The notes beneath the pieces were generated by a model. That model did not search any database and was not told the DNA's origin. It was given only the letters and a program-made list of their open reading frames with translations. Of a stretch of DNA of 57,104 nt, positions 1 through 8,266 are shown one piece after another. Position numbers and translations under genes: made by a program. The stretch lies in assembly GCA_910579805.1 (NCBI GenBank), contig CAJTWM010000022.1, positions 1 to 57,104 on the forward strand, given 5' to 3'. The DNA is from an uncultured Lachnospiraceae bacterium. GTDB taxonomy: Bacteria; Bacillota; Clostridia; Lachnospirales; Lachnospiraceae. The stretch's first letter is position 1; every line of letters starts with the position of its first letter.

Positions 1-14
1 TTTAACCTGAATTA

Positions 15-49
15 TTCACGGCTGCGCCGTGAAAGTGGCTGAAAGCCAC
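15..49. repeat. Tandem hairpins at left edge
   Basis: Two adjacent stem-loops are visible: TTCACGG/CCGTGAA (15-21 with 27-33) and GTGGCT/AGCCAC (35-40 with 44-49). They precede the insertion-sequence remnant. They could be a terminator or part of a mobile-element end; the left context is missing, so no firm role is assigned. Confidence 0.5.
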
Positions 50-171
50 GTGGTTACTGTATTTAAGCTGTTTATTGCATTTCATCTGTTAAGTGAATAG
101 AAAAAGAGACCTATCCTGTGGTAAAATTGAGGTGTCTAAAGTCTCAAAATCCACGAAAGAAAGGTCTCTCT

Positions 172-573
172 ATGGATATTTTAAACACCTTTTCATTTAA
201 AAGCAATAGACAGATTAAAATAAATTTTGACGGAGGTGATTTGTCCTCCGATGCAGGTCTTCTTTTGATAAAAGAATTCGCCGCAAAGATCGGCTTTATC
301 AAGCTGATTAAAAGGAAATTTAAAACCAATGATACGTCAGTCCGTTTCCACAAAGATGATGAAAACCTGATGCAGATGGTCTACCAGATTATCTCAGCCT
401 ATTTCGAGGATGACTGTGCGGATGAACTGACCCTTGATCCTGTTTTCAATGCCATTCTTGAAAAGAACAGTCTGGCTTCACAGCCGACATTGTCAAGATT
501 TTTCAACCGTATGGAGGAAAATACACTCCTGCAGTTTGATGACATTGATAAATGCTCATGTGCGGTAAAGTAA
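172..573 (+). pseudogene. IS1380-type transposase, N-terminal fragment
   Basis: The frame from ATG 172 (after an AAAGG-type ribosome site) gives about 133 residues resembling the N-terminus of IS1380-family DDE transposases: the opening around FDGGDLSSDAGLLL and the later SQPTLSRFFNR segment are typical. Full proteins are well over 400 residues, so the catalytic core is missing. Similarity seems to stop near position 550, after QFDDI, and a short unrelated tail reaches a stop. The element is therefore a dead remnant. A longer frame from a GTG at 118 exists but lacks a good ribosome site. It sits immediately upstream of the imported ABC transporter pair and may mark the deletion that removed whatever preceded it. 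Confidence 0.8.
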
Positions 574-736
574 CACACAAAAAAGTTTGATAGACAGTAG
601 CCCCTACTATTCCGTTCCTCAAATATAATCGTATTCTGTACCAATGTCATTGTATTTTTCAAGTGTACATCTTGAAATGCACTCCAATTCTCTGTAAAAT
701 ATATTTTTGAGAAAATATGACGGAGGAAAAAGTGTT

Positions 737-1495
737 ATGCTAAAAGTAAATCATTTGTTTAAGAGCTATCAGACTGGAAAAATTACTTATGAAGTCTTAA
801 AAGATGTATGTTTTGAAGTTGAAAAGGGAGAATTTGTTGCAGTAATGGGTGCTTCCGGTTCGGGGAAAACAACCATGTTGAACTGCATTTCCTGTTTTCA
901 TAGCTATGATAAAGGAGAAATTACTTTGAATGGTTGCAATCTTTCAAAACTGGACGAAACAGAGATTGCTAAGGTAAGAAATGAGCAGTTGGGATTTGTT
1001 TTTCAAGATTTTATGCTTCTTGACGGTCTTACTGTATTTGAGAATGTGTGTGTGCCAAAGGTAATCCGAAATGAGGATTATCAACCTATGGAACAGAAAG
1101 CGGCTACATTGTTAAAAATGTTTGGAATAGACCACATTGCAGACAAATATCCGGCAGAGATTTCCGGTGGACAGAAGCAGCGTGTAGCGGTGGCTCGTTC
1201 TTTGATGAATGACCCATTGGTTATTTTGGCAGATGAACCCACTGGAAATTTGGACAGTCGCTCTAGTGAAGCTGTAATTCAGGCTTTTATCGAAGCCAAG
1301 AAGAAGTTGGGAGCAACTATTTTAATGGTAACCCATGATACCTTTTCAGCAAGCTACTGCGACCGTGTCATTATGATGAAAGACGGAGCTGTTGACTGTG
1401 AACTGATAAATAAGGGAGATAGAAAAGCATTTTTGGAAGATATTCTTATTGTACTTAAAAAGTTGAACGGTGGTGATGACAATGACAATGCTTAA
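737..1495 (+). CDS. BceA-like ABC transporter ATP-binding protein
   Basis: ATPase subunit of a MacB/BceA-type ABC transporter, 252 residues. Walker A GASGSGKT lies at about residues 38-45, the signature SGGQKQRVAVARS follows, and Walker B LVILADEPTGNLD is intact, with a switch His in MVTHD. The start at 737 is preferred over 707 because GGAGG lies at 722-726. The gene overlaps its permease partner by about 14 bases. In Bacillota such pairs confer resistance to bacitracin, lantibiotics or similar cell-wall peptides and usually sit beside a BceRS two-component system; none is present, and the upstream flank is an insertion-sequence remnant. Base composition is AT-richer than the core genes from 4.5 kb onward, suggesting transfer. 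The substrate cannot be deduced. Confidence 0.88.
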   Translation: MLKVNHLFKSYQTGKITYEVLKDVCFEVEKGEFVAVMGASGSGKTTMLNCISCFHSYDKGEITLNGCNLSKLDETEIAKVRNEQLGFVFQDFMLLDGLTVFENVCVPKVIRNEDYQPMEQKAATLLKMFGIDHIADKYPAEISGGQKQRVAVARSLMNDPLVILADEPTGNLDSRSSEAVIQAFIEAKKKLGATILMVTHDTFSASYCDRVIMMKDGAVDCELINKGDRKAFLEDILIVLKKLNGGDDNDNA

Positions 1496-3587
1496 TCTTT
1501 TCACCAAGCTCAAGAAATACAATAAGGGAAATTATAGACAGTTTTCCTTTTGCTATGCACTTTCTGTGATTCTCGTATCAACTCTTACACTGTTTATGTT
1601 AAGTCCTTTCGTGCAAAGCAGATTACCCATAGGCGGCGATTCTCGAAAAATGTTGTATATGGTATATGCAGTGGCAGTTCTTGGATGTGTACTGTTTATC
1701 ATTTATGCGACAGGACTTTTTTTACGCTTTAAGAGCCGGGAAGTTGGAATTTTCATGGCACTTGGAACACCAAAGCGTGTACTTGCAAAAACATTAACCA
1801 AAGAAATCGTTCTGCTCATTCTCAAACTTGGAATTGCAGGAATTATTATTGGCGGTGTGATTGCTTTTGTATTTGGAAAGGTATATGAGGGCTTTGTGCA
1901 GAGTGCAACAGGAGATAGTTTTTCCCTGCCGCTTACAGGGTTCATTGGTTCATTTCTGTTTGTTACTATAACGGTTTGTATTGTCATGGGAATGGCTGTA
2001 CGCTTCTTGAAGCGTGCAAATTTAATTGAAATATTAAATGAAGAACGCAGGACAGAGCCGATTAAGAAAAATGTAGATACCAAATATCTTGTTTGGGGTA
2101 TCATTTTGATTGCCGTAGGACTTTTAGGTGGCTTGATTATTCCCTACATTGTAAGCACAATGTTGAAAAGGTCATTGAGTGGTTTTCCTTATATTTTTTA
2201 TGTTCTTGTGTTTATCGGATTGTATCGTGTTATGGTATATTCAATCGCTGTTCATAAAAAAGGACGACACCCACAAAAATACTATAAGAATCTGATTTCT
2301 TTTGGCATGATGAAATTTCAAGGAATTTCTGTTGTAAGAAATATGTTGATTGTCACATTGCTAATAGCAGGTTCATTATTTGCGATATTTTTCTCTGCTA
2401 CAAATCTGATCCAGGGCTTAGGAAGTGCTGCCAGTGAAGCAAACGATATTTCTTACCGTTATCTGGGCGATGCAGAGAAATTGACGCAAGAGCAAGTGGA
2501 GAAATTGGCAGAGGATTATCAAGTAGGAATTGACAATTATCGTGAAGCAGAATTTTTGCGTCTTTTAGGAAGTGGAGTTAGTCGAGAAAATTATGACAAG
2601 AGTGGAAAACTGATTGAGGAATATAGAAAACAGGACTATATCAAAAACTTTATCAGTGCAGACGAATTTGAAAGAGTGACAGGCATTGCAGTCAATGTAC
2701 AACCGGGAATGTATCAATATATCAGTCGTGAGGGAAATAATGAAAACTATTGGTTTTTGCCGGACGATTTGGATTTAGTACAAAACCCGGACAGCGGTTT
2801 GCAAAAGCCATTATCTTATGCTGGAACCGTAGAATATAGCAGCTTTTTTTACCACTATGGACAGGACGGAAATGCAAATTATATCTTGAATGACGAGGAC
2901 TATGCCGAGCTGGAAAAAGGGCTATCTGATGAAATGCACATGACGCACATTCTGTTTGATTTAAGTGATACTGGAGATACTTACGGTTTTTCAAAAGACT
3001 TGTATGCAAGGTATTGTAATTCTGTTTCAGACAGCATGAAAAAGATGTCGGCTTATGATGAATATAGAGAAGCAACTGACAGCGAATACAGCTATTCAGA
3101 ACTGGTGGAAATTGAACCGGAGCGTTTGGGAATGGAGATAGACTGGAAATATGCACCTGTCTTTGTTCCAATCCAAGAAAAGAGTTTTGTGCAATCCTAT
3201 GCAACATTGCTTTTGATTTTTATTTTTGTGGCGATTGTTTGTCTTGTTTCAGCCGGAGTCATTGGTTATACAAGAAGTATTACCGTAGCTATAAAAAGCA
3301 AGAGCGTCTTAATGGATGTTAAAAAGCTTGGAGCCGATAGAACATATTTAAATCGAGTATTAAAAGAACAAGTGAAGAAAGTATATGTGCTTCCAACAAT
3401 CGTAGCCGTTGTATTGATGTTTGTCTATTATACATTAACTTTATGGCAAAATGACGGAACAATTACTCTAAATGAATATCCGATGATAGCGGTCAATGTG
3501 CTAACCTGTTTGGCAGTATGTATTTATCAATATGTGCTTTATCGTTATTCCTTGAAAAAAGCAGGAAAAGTCATTTTTGAGTTTTAA
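1482..3587 (+). CDS. BceB-like FtsX-family ABC permease
   Basis: Large membrane permease of about 701 residues paired with the preceding ATPase. Hydrophobic segments cluster at the N-terminus (about 20-130), mid region (150-310) and C-terminus (570-700); between them lies a large soluble, acidic region (about 310-570) expected outside the cell. This architecture, with FtsX-like domains around an extracellular loop, matches BceB/VraG permeases, where the loop senses the peptide antibiotic. Several in-frame starts lie between 1470 and 1488; 1482 is a compromise, and the gene is translationally coupled to the ATPase. No adjacent sensor kinase or regulator is seen. Function as peptide detoxification or sensing is inferred from the family. 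Confidence 0.85.
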   Translation: MTMLNLFTKLKKYNKGNYRQFSFCYALSVILVSTLTLFMLSPFVQSRLPIGGDSRKMLYMVYAVAVLGCVLFIIYATGLFLRFKSREVGIFMALGTPKRVLAKTLTKEIVLLILKLGIAGIIIGGVIAFVFGKVYEGFVQSATGDSFSLPLTGFIGSFLFVTITVCIVMGMAVRFLKRANLIEILNEERRTEPIKKNVDTKYLVWGIILIAVGLLGGLIIPYIVSTMLKRSLSGFPYIFYVLVFIGLYRVMVYSIAVHKKGRHPQKYYKNLISFGMMKFQGISVVRNMLIVTLLIAGSLFAIFFSATNLIQGLGSAASEANDISYRYLGDAEKLTQEQVEKLAEDYQVGIDNYREAEFLRLLGSGVSRENYDKSGKLIEEYRKQDYIKNFISADEFERVTGIAVNVQPGMYQYISREGNNENYWFLPDDLDLVQNPDSGLQKPLSYAGTVEYSSFFYHYGQDGNANYILNDEDYAELEKGLSDEMHMTHILFDLSDTGDTYGFSKDLYARYCNSVSDSMKKMSAYDEYREATDSEYSYSELVEIEPERLGMEIDWKYAPVFVPIQEKSFVQSYATLLLIFIFVAIVCLVSAGVIGYTRSITVAIKSKSVLMDVKKLGADRTYLNRVLKEQVKKVYVLPTIVAVVLMFVYYTLTLWQNDGTITLNEYPMIAVNVLTCLAVCIYQYVLYRYSLKKAGKVIFEF

Positions 3588-3618
3588 TGATTGGAAAATA
3601 GCAAATCCAGCCGAGCCA

Positions 3619-3655
3619 GTCAACGGCAAGTGAATGGGCTTCGCCCACCGTTGAC
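3619..3655. repeat. Long hairpin after the imported ABC genes
   Basis: GTCAACGG (3619-3626) pairs with CCGTTGAC (3648-3655), with a further inner GGGC-TTCG-CCC hairpin. It lies about 30 bases after the permease stop. Such GC-rich hairpins are common at module borders of integrative elements; that origin is inference. Confidence 0.6.
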
Positions 3656-3685
3656 AGCCCCGCCTATCTTTGCAAATGTGCAACC

Positions 3686-3720
3686 AAGAGGACGATAGCC
3701 CGAAGTGCTACCGCCCTCTT
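3686..3720 (+). terminator. Probable terminator
   Basis: AAGAGGACGATAGC pairs imperfectly with GCTACCGCCCTCTT around a short loop and is followed by TTATTT. It would end transcripts from the BceAB-like pair. Confidence 0.6.
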
Positions 3721-3764
3721 TTATTTACAACTGAATATCCCGCCGCCCCGCAGCGGCACACGAA

Positions 3765-3799
3765 GCAGTAAATCCGAAAAAGATTTGCTGCTTTTTTTG
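3765..3799 (+). terminator. Rho-independent terminator
   Basis: GCAGTAAATC pairs with GATTTGCTGC (one mismatch) and is followed by a run of seven or more T. The 3588-3905 stretch otherwise holds only this and the two preceding hairpins, with no supported gene. Confidence 0.75.
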
Positions 3800-3905
3800 C
3801 GATTTTGGGCAAATTTTCAAAAGTTCCGTATTAGCTATGATCCCGCCTTCACTTTCTAACGCCGCCACATTTTCCCACCGATCTATCCTTCTTTTGTTCT
3901 CTGTC

Positions 3906-4310
3906 TCACGTCCCCTTCTCATCAGGTATCGCTACATCATAGAATGCGCGTACCGCATTTCTCACGCAATCGTCGCATTCACAAAGTACGGCTCCTGTGT
4001 CTTTCCCTTTCAGCTCCTTACATAAGGTGGCGCCGCAATACTCCTGAAACCGGCTTAAAAGCCCACGGGCTGTCATAACGCTTCCTTTCCCTTCTTTTAG
4101 CAATCCTGCCGTCATAACGGCTCCGATCAGCGCCCCGCAAGTCGCCTCCATACATCCCATGCCTACTGCAAATCCGGATGCAAGCATCTGTAAGGTTTCC
4201 TCCTCCGTTTCCAGCAAATCCGCCAACGCTTTTACAACGGCCTGACAGCAGTTAAAACCACTATGCTTATATTCCACCGCCATTTCCGCCCTATCTGTCT
4301 TATCCATCAT
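3906..4310 (-). CDS. C_GCAxxG_C_C family putative redox protein
   Basis: A 134-residue protein with paired cysteines: FNCCQAVV near the N-terminus, then a central GMGCMEATCGAL segment that matches the family signature, and C-terminal Cys at CGATLC and CECDDC. The family (Pfam putative redox-active protein, C_GCAxxG_C_C) occurs in anaerobes and is thought to bind metal or undertake disulfide chemistry, but its function is unproven. The first ATG at 4310, with a second Met next, follows a strong GGGAGGGAAAGG ribosome site. The gene lies downstream of tpiA on the same strand, separated by a small possible gene. It marks the return to core-like base composition. Confidence 0.85.
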   Translation of the reverse strand: MMDKTDRAEMAVEYKHSGFNCCQAVVKALADLLETEEETLQMLASGFAVGMGCMEATCGALIGAVMTAGLLKEGKGSVMTARGLLSRFQEYCGATLCKELKGKDTGAVLCECDDCVRNAVRAFYDVAIPDEKGT

Positions 4311-4397
4311 ACCTTTCCCTCCCGATCGGTTACTTCCTGTCTTCAGCTTGTCCTTCCGCTGTGTAACGCCGTCTTAATTCACATTAAAAAATCATTC

Positions 4398-4538
4398 CTA
4401 ACTACCCTCCTGCGCGATTCCGGCATTCTTCAAAAAAGCGGCCCGGCTATCGGCTGAAACAGCCTGCATTATCAATACGATAACAAAACTCACTCCCGTT
4501 ATAATTTTCATAACCTGAAGTGAGTTCTGCTTCATCAT
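4398..4538 (-). CDS. Possible 46-residue small membrane or exported peptide
   Basis: Reading from ATG 4538 to TAG 4398 gives 46 residues: a short polar N-terminus, a hydrophobic stretch ITGVSFVIVLIMQAV (about residues 13-27), and a charged tail. It could be a membrane-anchored microprotein or have a signal-like segment. A weak ribosome site (AAGGGA) lies upstream, and it begins 36 bases after the tpiA stop on the same strand. No family is recognised. It could equally be chance; nothing else explains the 264-base gap between tpiA and the redox gene. Confidence 0.35.
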   Translation of the reverse strand: MMKQNSLQVMKIITGVSFVIVLIMQAVSADSRAAFLKNAGIAQEGS

Positions 4539-4574
4539 GCTTTTCCCTTTTTATATAGTACTGTCTACTCTTCC

Positions 4575-5324
4575 TTACTTGTAATTCACGATCTTTCCAA
4601 AATCTGCCTTTAAAGAAGCGCCGCCAACCAAGCCGCCGTCAATATCCGGCTGTGCAAACAGTTCCGCCGCATTAGCCGCATTTACAGAGCCGCCATACTG
4701 GATACGGACTTTTTCTGCCGTATCTGCATCGTATACTTCCGCAATACAGTCGCGGATTGCTTTGCAGACTTCCTGCGCCTGCTGCGTCGTAGCGGTCTTT
4801 CCCGTTCCGATCGCCCAGATCGGTTCATAAGCAATCACAATAGAAGCAACCTGCGCCGCCGTAACATCCTTTAAGTCAGACTTAATCTGCATACGGATCC
4901 AGTCAAGAGTAATTCCCATTTCTCTCTGCTCTAAAGACTCTCCACAGCAAAGGATAGGAGTTAAATTATACTCCAACGCTCTTTTCACTTTCTTATTCAA
5001 CATGCAGTCGCATTCGTTAAAATAATCACGTCTCTCGGAATGTCCGATGATTACATATTTCACCCCTGCGTCTACTAACATTTCAGGAGAAATTTCGCCC
5101 GTATATGCGCCTTTTTCCTCATAGTACATATTTTCTGCGCCGACAACTACATTCGTTCCCTTTACCGCCTCTACTACGGGAACAATGTCAATCGCCGGAA
5201 CACAATATACCACTTCTACGTCGTCGCTTGCTACAAGCGGCTTTAATTCTTCCACCAATGCTACTGCCTGACTGGGTGTCATATTCATTTTCCAGTTTCC
5301 GGCTACAATTTTCTTTCTTGCCAT
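4575..5324 (-). CDS. tpiA: Triosephosphate isomerase
   Basis: Interconverts dihydroxyacetone phosphate and glyceraldehyde 3-phosphate in glycolysis, in the cytosol. The 249-residue protein is full length for the family. The substrate Lys sits at 12 (GNWKMN), the catalytic His at 95 (GHSERR), the catalytic Glu at 167 (AYEPIWAIGTG), and the phosphate-binding GG loops near the C-terminus are present (YGGSV, GLVGGASL). The start is preceded by GAGG. It is the last of the gapA-pgk-tpiA run on the minus strand. A hairpin-forming repeat (5341-5405) lies between it and pgk and could adjust expression or mRNA stability. Confidence 0.98.
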   Translation of the reverse strand: MARKKIVAGNWKMNMTPSQAVALVEELKPLVASDDVEVVYCVPAIDIVPVVEAVKGTNVVVGAENMYYEEKGAYTGEISPEMLVDAGVKYVIIGHSERRDYFNECDCMLNKKVKRALEYNLTPILCCGESLEQREMGITLDWIRMQIKSDLKDVTAAQVASIVIAYEPIWAIGTGKTATTQQAQEVCKAIRDCIAEVYDADTAEKVRIQYGGSVNAANAAELFAQPDIDGGLVGGASLKADFGKIVNYK

Positions 5325-5340
5325 CTTTATCCTCGTTTCT

Positions 5341-5405
5341 GCACGGTCTGTTTACGGATTCCTACATAAGCGTAAGTTTGCGGACGCCGTGCAGCCGCAA
5401 ACCTG
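5341..5405 (-). repeat. Intergenic hairpin repeat, copy 1 (upstream of tpiA)
   Basis: GCACGG (5341-5346) can pair with CCGTGC (5387-5392), and alternatively GTTTGCGG can pair with CCGCAAAC. A related 63-base sequence with the same ends (TTCTGCACGG to GCAAACCTG) lies at 10914-10976 ahead of nifU. In both cases the repeat starts within about 20 bases of the downstream gene's start codon. Confidence 0.65.
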
Positions 5406-5491
5406 CCCTTTATAATCTGCCTGCTAAAGCTTATCTTTTAAAATCTGCTTTTTTAAAATCTATTTCTATATTTTCCAGCCGATTTCCAATT

Positions 5492-6715
5492 TTATTTGTC
5501 ATCTGCCGCCACAACGCCCGGGAGCTCTTTTCCTTCCAAAAATTCCAGAGAAGCGCCGCCGCCTGTTGAAATATGGCTCATCTTATCCGCAAAGCCCAGC
5601 TGGTTTACTGCCGCCGCGGAATCACCGCCGCCGATGATCGTTGTCGCATCCGTCTCAGCCAAAGCCTTTGCTACTGCAATCGTACCTTCTGCCAGCGTCG
5701 GATTTTCAAATACGCCCATCGGTCCGTTCCAAACAACGGTTTTAGCGGATTTCACTGCATCTGCATATAATTCTGCTGTTTTCGGCCCGATATCGCATCC
5801 TTCCCTATCCGCAGGCATATCTTCTACGCCGTATGTTTCTACTTCTACCGGCGCATCAATCGGATTCGGGAACTCGGAAATGGTTACGGAATCAACCGGA
5901 AGAAGTAATTTCTTTCCAAGTTTTTCTGCCTTTTCCATCATTTCTTTACAATAATCCAATTTACTGTCGTCTACCAAAGAGTTTCCGATCTCATGTCCTT
6001 TCGCTTTTAAGAAAGTATATGCCATACCGCCGCCGATGATAAGGGTATCGCATTTTTCAAGCAGGTTGGAAATAACGTTTAATTTATCCGCTACCTTTGC
6101 ACCACCAAGGATCGCGACAAAAGGCCTTACCGGATTCTCTACGGCATTGCCGAGGAATTCGATTTCTTTCTGCATTAAATAGCCCACTGCGTTTTCGCCG
6201 CCCTTAGCCGTAATACATTTGGTAACGCCTTCTACGGATGCATGCGCTCTGTGGGAAGAACCGAATGCGTCGCATACATACACGTCTGCAAGATCCGCTA
6301 ATTCCTTGCTGAACTGCTCGCCGTTCTTTGTCTCCTCAGAACCGCGGAAACGTGTATTCTGCAATAAAACAACGTCGCCTTCTTTCATTTCTTCCACTGC
6401 TTTCGTAGCGGCTTCGCCTGTTACATTGTAATCAGAAACAAAGTTTACTTCTTTTCCAAGCTTTTCGGAAAGCCTCTTCGCTACCGGCGCAAGGGATTCG
6501 CCCTCGTTCGGTCCGTTCTTTACTTTTCCAAGATGGGAGCAAAGGATTACCTTACCGCCGTCTTCGATCAGCTTGTTGATCGTCGGAAGAGCCGCTACGA
6601 TACGCGTCTCGTCTGTAATCTCTCCGCCCTTTAAAGGTACGTTAAAATCACATCTTACCAATACTCTTTTTCCTGCTACATTAATATCGTCTACCGATTT
6701 TTTGTTTAATGACAT
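5492..6715 (-). CDS. pgk: Phosphoglycerate kinase
   Basis: Transfers phosphate from 1,3-bisphosphoglycerate to ADP, giving ATP in glycolysis. 407 residues, slightly longer than many bacterial forms. The N-terminal RVLVRCDFNVPL substrate segment, the hinge region, the nucleotide-binding GGAKVADKL segment and the C-terminal GGGDSAAAV / STGGGASLEFLEG motifs are all present. GGAGG precedes the ATG at 6715. It follows gapA on the same strand with a hairpin in the gap and precedes tpiA, so it is probably transcribed with one or both. Confidence 0.98.
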   Translation of the reverse strand: MSLNKKSVDDINVAGKRVLVRCDFNVPLKGGEITDETRIVAALPTINKLIEDGGKVILCSHLGKVKNGPNEGESLAPVAKRLSEKLGKEVNFVSDYNVTGEAATKAVEEMKEGDVVLLQNTRFRGSEETKNGEQFSKELADLADVYVCDAFGSSHRAHASVEGVTKCITAKGGENAVGYLMQKEIEFLGNAVENPVRPFVAILGGAKVADKLNVISNLLEKCDTLIIGGGMAYTFLKAKGHEIGNSLVDDSKLDYCKEMMEKAEKLGKKLLLPVDSVTISEFPNPIDAPVEVETYGVEDMPADREGCDIGPKTAELYADAVKSAKTVVWNGPMGVFENPTLAEGTIAVAKALAETDATTIIGGGDSAAAVNQLGFADKMSHISTGGGASLEFLEGKELPGVVAADDK

Positions 6716-6774
6716 TTGCTATCATCCTCCATATTTTTATATTCCTGCGTGAAACAGTCCTGCGCATTAAAAAT

Positions 6775-6796
6775 GGCCCGGCCCTACGGCCGGACC
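6775..6796 (-). terminator. Hairpin after gapA
   Basis: GGTCCGGCC pairs with GGCCGGGCC (one G-T wobble) on the minus strand and is followed by ATTTTTAA. It is probably a partial terminator that sets a higher gapA level than pgk-tpiA, a common arrangement. Confidence 0.65.
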
Positions 6797-6857
6797 ACAA
6801 AAGTCTTACTGTAATCATATCAGTATATCAGATACGAGATACACTGTCTTCAAACAA

Positions 6858-7871
6858 TTATGCTAATTCACTGAAGTATTTGATCGTACGAACCATCTGG
6901 CTTGTATAGCTGTTCTCATTGTCATACCATGAAACAACCTGAACCTGTGTATTTCCGTCTTCCATCGGAGCAACCATTGTCTGTGTTGCGTCGAAGATGG
7001 AACCATAAGTGCTGCCAACGATATCGCTGGATACGATCTCATCCGTGTTATATGCGAAAGATTCCGTAGAAGCTGCTTTCATAGCGTCATTGATCTGCTC
7101 TTTCGTTACGTTTCCTTTTACTACCGCTACCAAGATCGTAGTAGAACCTGTAGGAGTAGGAACACGCTGTGCAGAACCAATCAATTTACCGTTCAGTTCA
7201 GGAATTACCAAACCGATTGCCTTAGCAGCGCCTGTTGAGTTAGGAACAATATTGCATGCGCCTGCGCGGGATCTTCTTAAATCGCCTTTTCTCTGAGGTC
7301 CGTCAAGGATCATCTGATCGCCTGTGTAAGCGTGTACCGTCGTCATGATACCGCTCATGATCGGTGCGCAGTCATTTAATGCCTTAGCCATAGGAGCCAG
7401 ACAGTTTGTCGTACAGGAAGCTGCGGAAATAACGGTATCTTCCGGTTTTAATGTTGTATGGTTTACGTTGAAAACGATAGTAGGAAGGTCATTTCCTGCC
7501 GGAGCGGAAATAACAACTTTACGAGCGCCGGCTGTAATGTGAGCGGAAGCTTTGTCTTTGGATGTATAGAAACCTGTACACTCAAGAACTACGTCTACCT
7601 TTAACTCTCCCCAAGGAAGTTTAGAAGCGTCTGCTTCTTTGTAAATTGTAATCTTTTTGCCGTCAACGGTGATAGAATCTTCGCCTGCTTCTACTGTATC
7701 AGCCAATGCGTATTTACCCTGTGAAGAATCATATTTTAACAAATGAGCCAACATCTTAGGACTTGTTAAATCATTGATTGCTACCACTTCGTATCCTTCT
7801 GCATTGAACATCTGTCTGAATGCAAGACGACCAATACGGCCAAAACCATTAATTGCTACTCTTACTGCCAT
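6858..7871 (-). CDS. gapA: Glyceraldehyde-3-phosphate dehydrogenase, type I
   Basis: Oxidises glyceraldehyde 3-phosphate with NAD and phosphate to 1,3-bisphosphoglycerate. 337 residues, full length. The N-terminal Rossmann motif NGFGRIGR is intact, the catalytic Cys is at 153 (ASCTTNCLAP), the HAYTGDQ and RRSRAGACNIVP phosphate-site segments are present, and the C-terminal SWYDNENSY is typical. A strong AGGAGG lies just before ATG 7871. The gene has its own promoter with an overlapping palindrome (8006-8021) and a hairpin after the stop, so it is likely the most strongly and most tightly regulated of the three glycolytic genes. Confidence 0.98.
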   Translation of the reverse strand: MAVRVAINGFGRIGRLAFRQMFNAEGYEVVAINDLTSPKMLAHLLKYDSSQGKYALADTVEAGEDSITVDGKKITIYKEADASKLPWGELKVDVVLECTGFYTSKDKASAHITAGARKVVISAPAGNDLPTIVFNVNHTTLKPEDTVISAASCTTNCLAPMAKALNDCAPIMSGIMTTVHAYTGDQMILDGPQRKGDLRRSRAGACNIVPNSTGAAKAIGLVIPELNGKLIGSAQRVPTPTGSTTILVAVVKGNVTKEQINDAMKAASTESFAYNTDEIVSSDIVGSTYGSIFDATQTMVAPMEDGNTQVQVVSWYDNENSYTSQMVRTIKYFSELA

Positions 7872-8005
7872 TTTCGTATCCTCCTGATATTGAATAATCT
7901 TATATTATTTTGTCAGTCTTGTCCTCTTCTATGCATCAACGCAGCGATCCGCTCCGACCATATGGGATTCCGTACGTCAAAGACCGGTATCGCCAAAAAC
8001 AGGAT

Positions 8006-8021
8006 TGACAAAATTTTGTCA
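8006..8021. promoter_or_regulatory. Perfect 16-bp palindrome, probable gapA operator
   Basis: TGACAAAATTTTGTCA is a perfect inverted repeat beginning a few bases downstream of the predicted gapA start site. Its position would let a bound dimeric repressor block initiation. It does not match the CggR or Rex operators as I know them, and no regulator gene is adjacent. Confidence 0.6.
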
Positions 8022-8029
8022 GCAAAATC

Positions 8030-8058
8030 ATTTTACCTAATTTATGCCAAAAATTCAA
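8030..8058 (-). promoter_or_regulatory. gapA promoter
   Basis: On the minus strand a -35 TTGAAT (8053-8058) and -10 TAAAAT (8030-8035) are separated by exactly 17 bases, giving a predicted start near 8023. The roughly 150-base leader that follows ends at the gapA ribosome site. The whole 7872-8266 intergenic stretch holds only this promoter, the palindrome and the divergent promoter of the PHP gene. Confidence 0.7.
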
Positions 8059-8157
8059 GATGTAAAAGAAAAATAATCAATATTTTTGCGAAGTGGACCA
8101 ATATTTTTCAAATCTTTTACAATTTCTACCAAAAATCATGAAACCTCGTCCATATTA

Positions 8158-8166
8158 TGCTATAAT
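8158..8166 (+). promoter_or_regulatory. Extended -10 promoter of the PHP gene
   Basis: TG-C-TATAAT is an extended -10 element about 100 bases before the start of the PHP phosphatase gene. No good -35 is seen, which is usual for extended -10 promoters. Confidence 0.55.
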
Positions 8167-8266
8167 AAACTTCAAGCTTTGTTCAGAATCCGGTAACCTG
8201 CCGGCTTTTTATCCGGCTGGCTGATTCTACAAATCATCAAATATGAATAGAAAACGGAGGCTCTTT

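Noticed and set aside
2722..3207. 161-codon frame on the minus strand inside the BceB-like gene
   Set aside because: Lies wholly within a well-supported permease gene, lacks a ribosome site, and its product has no coherent domain.
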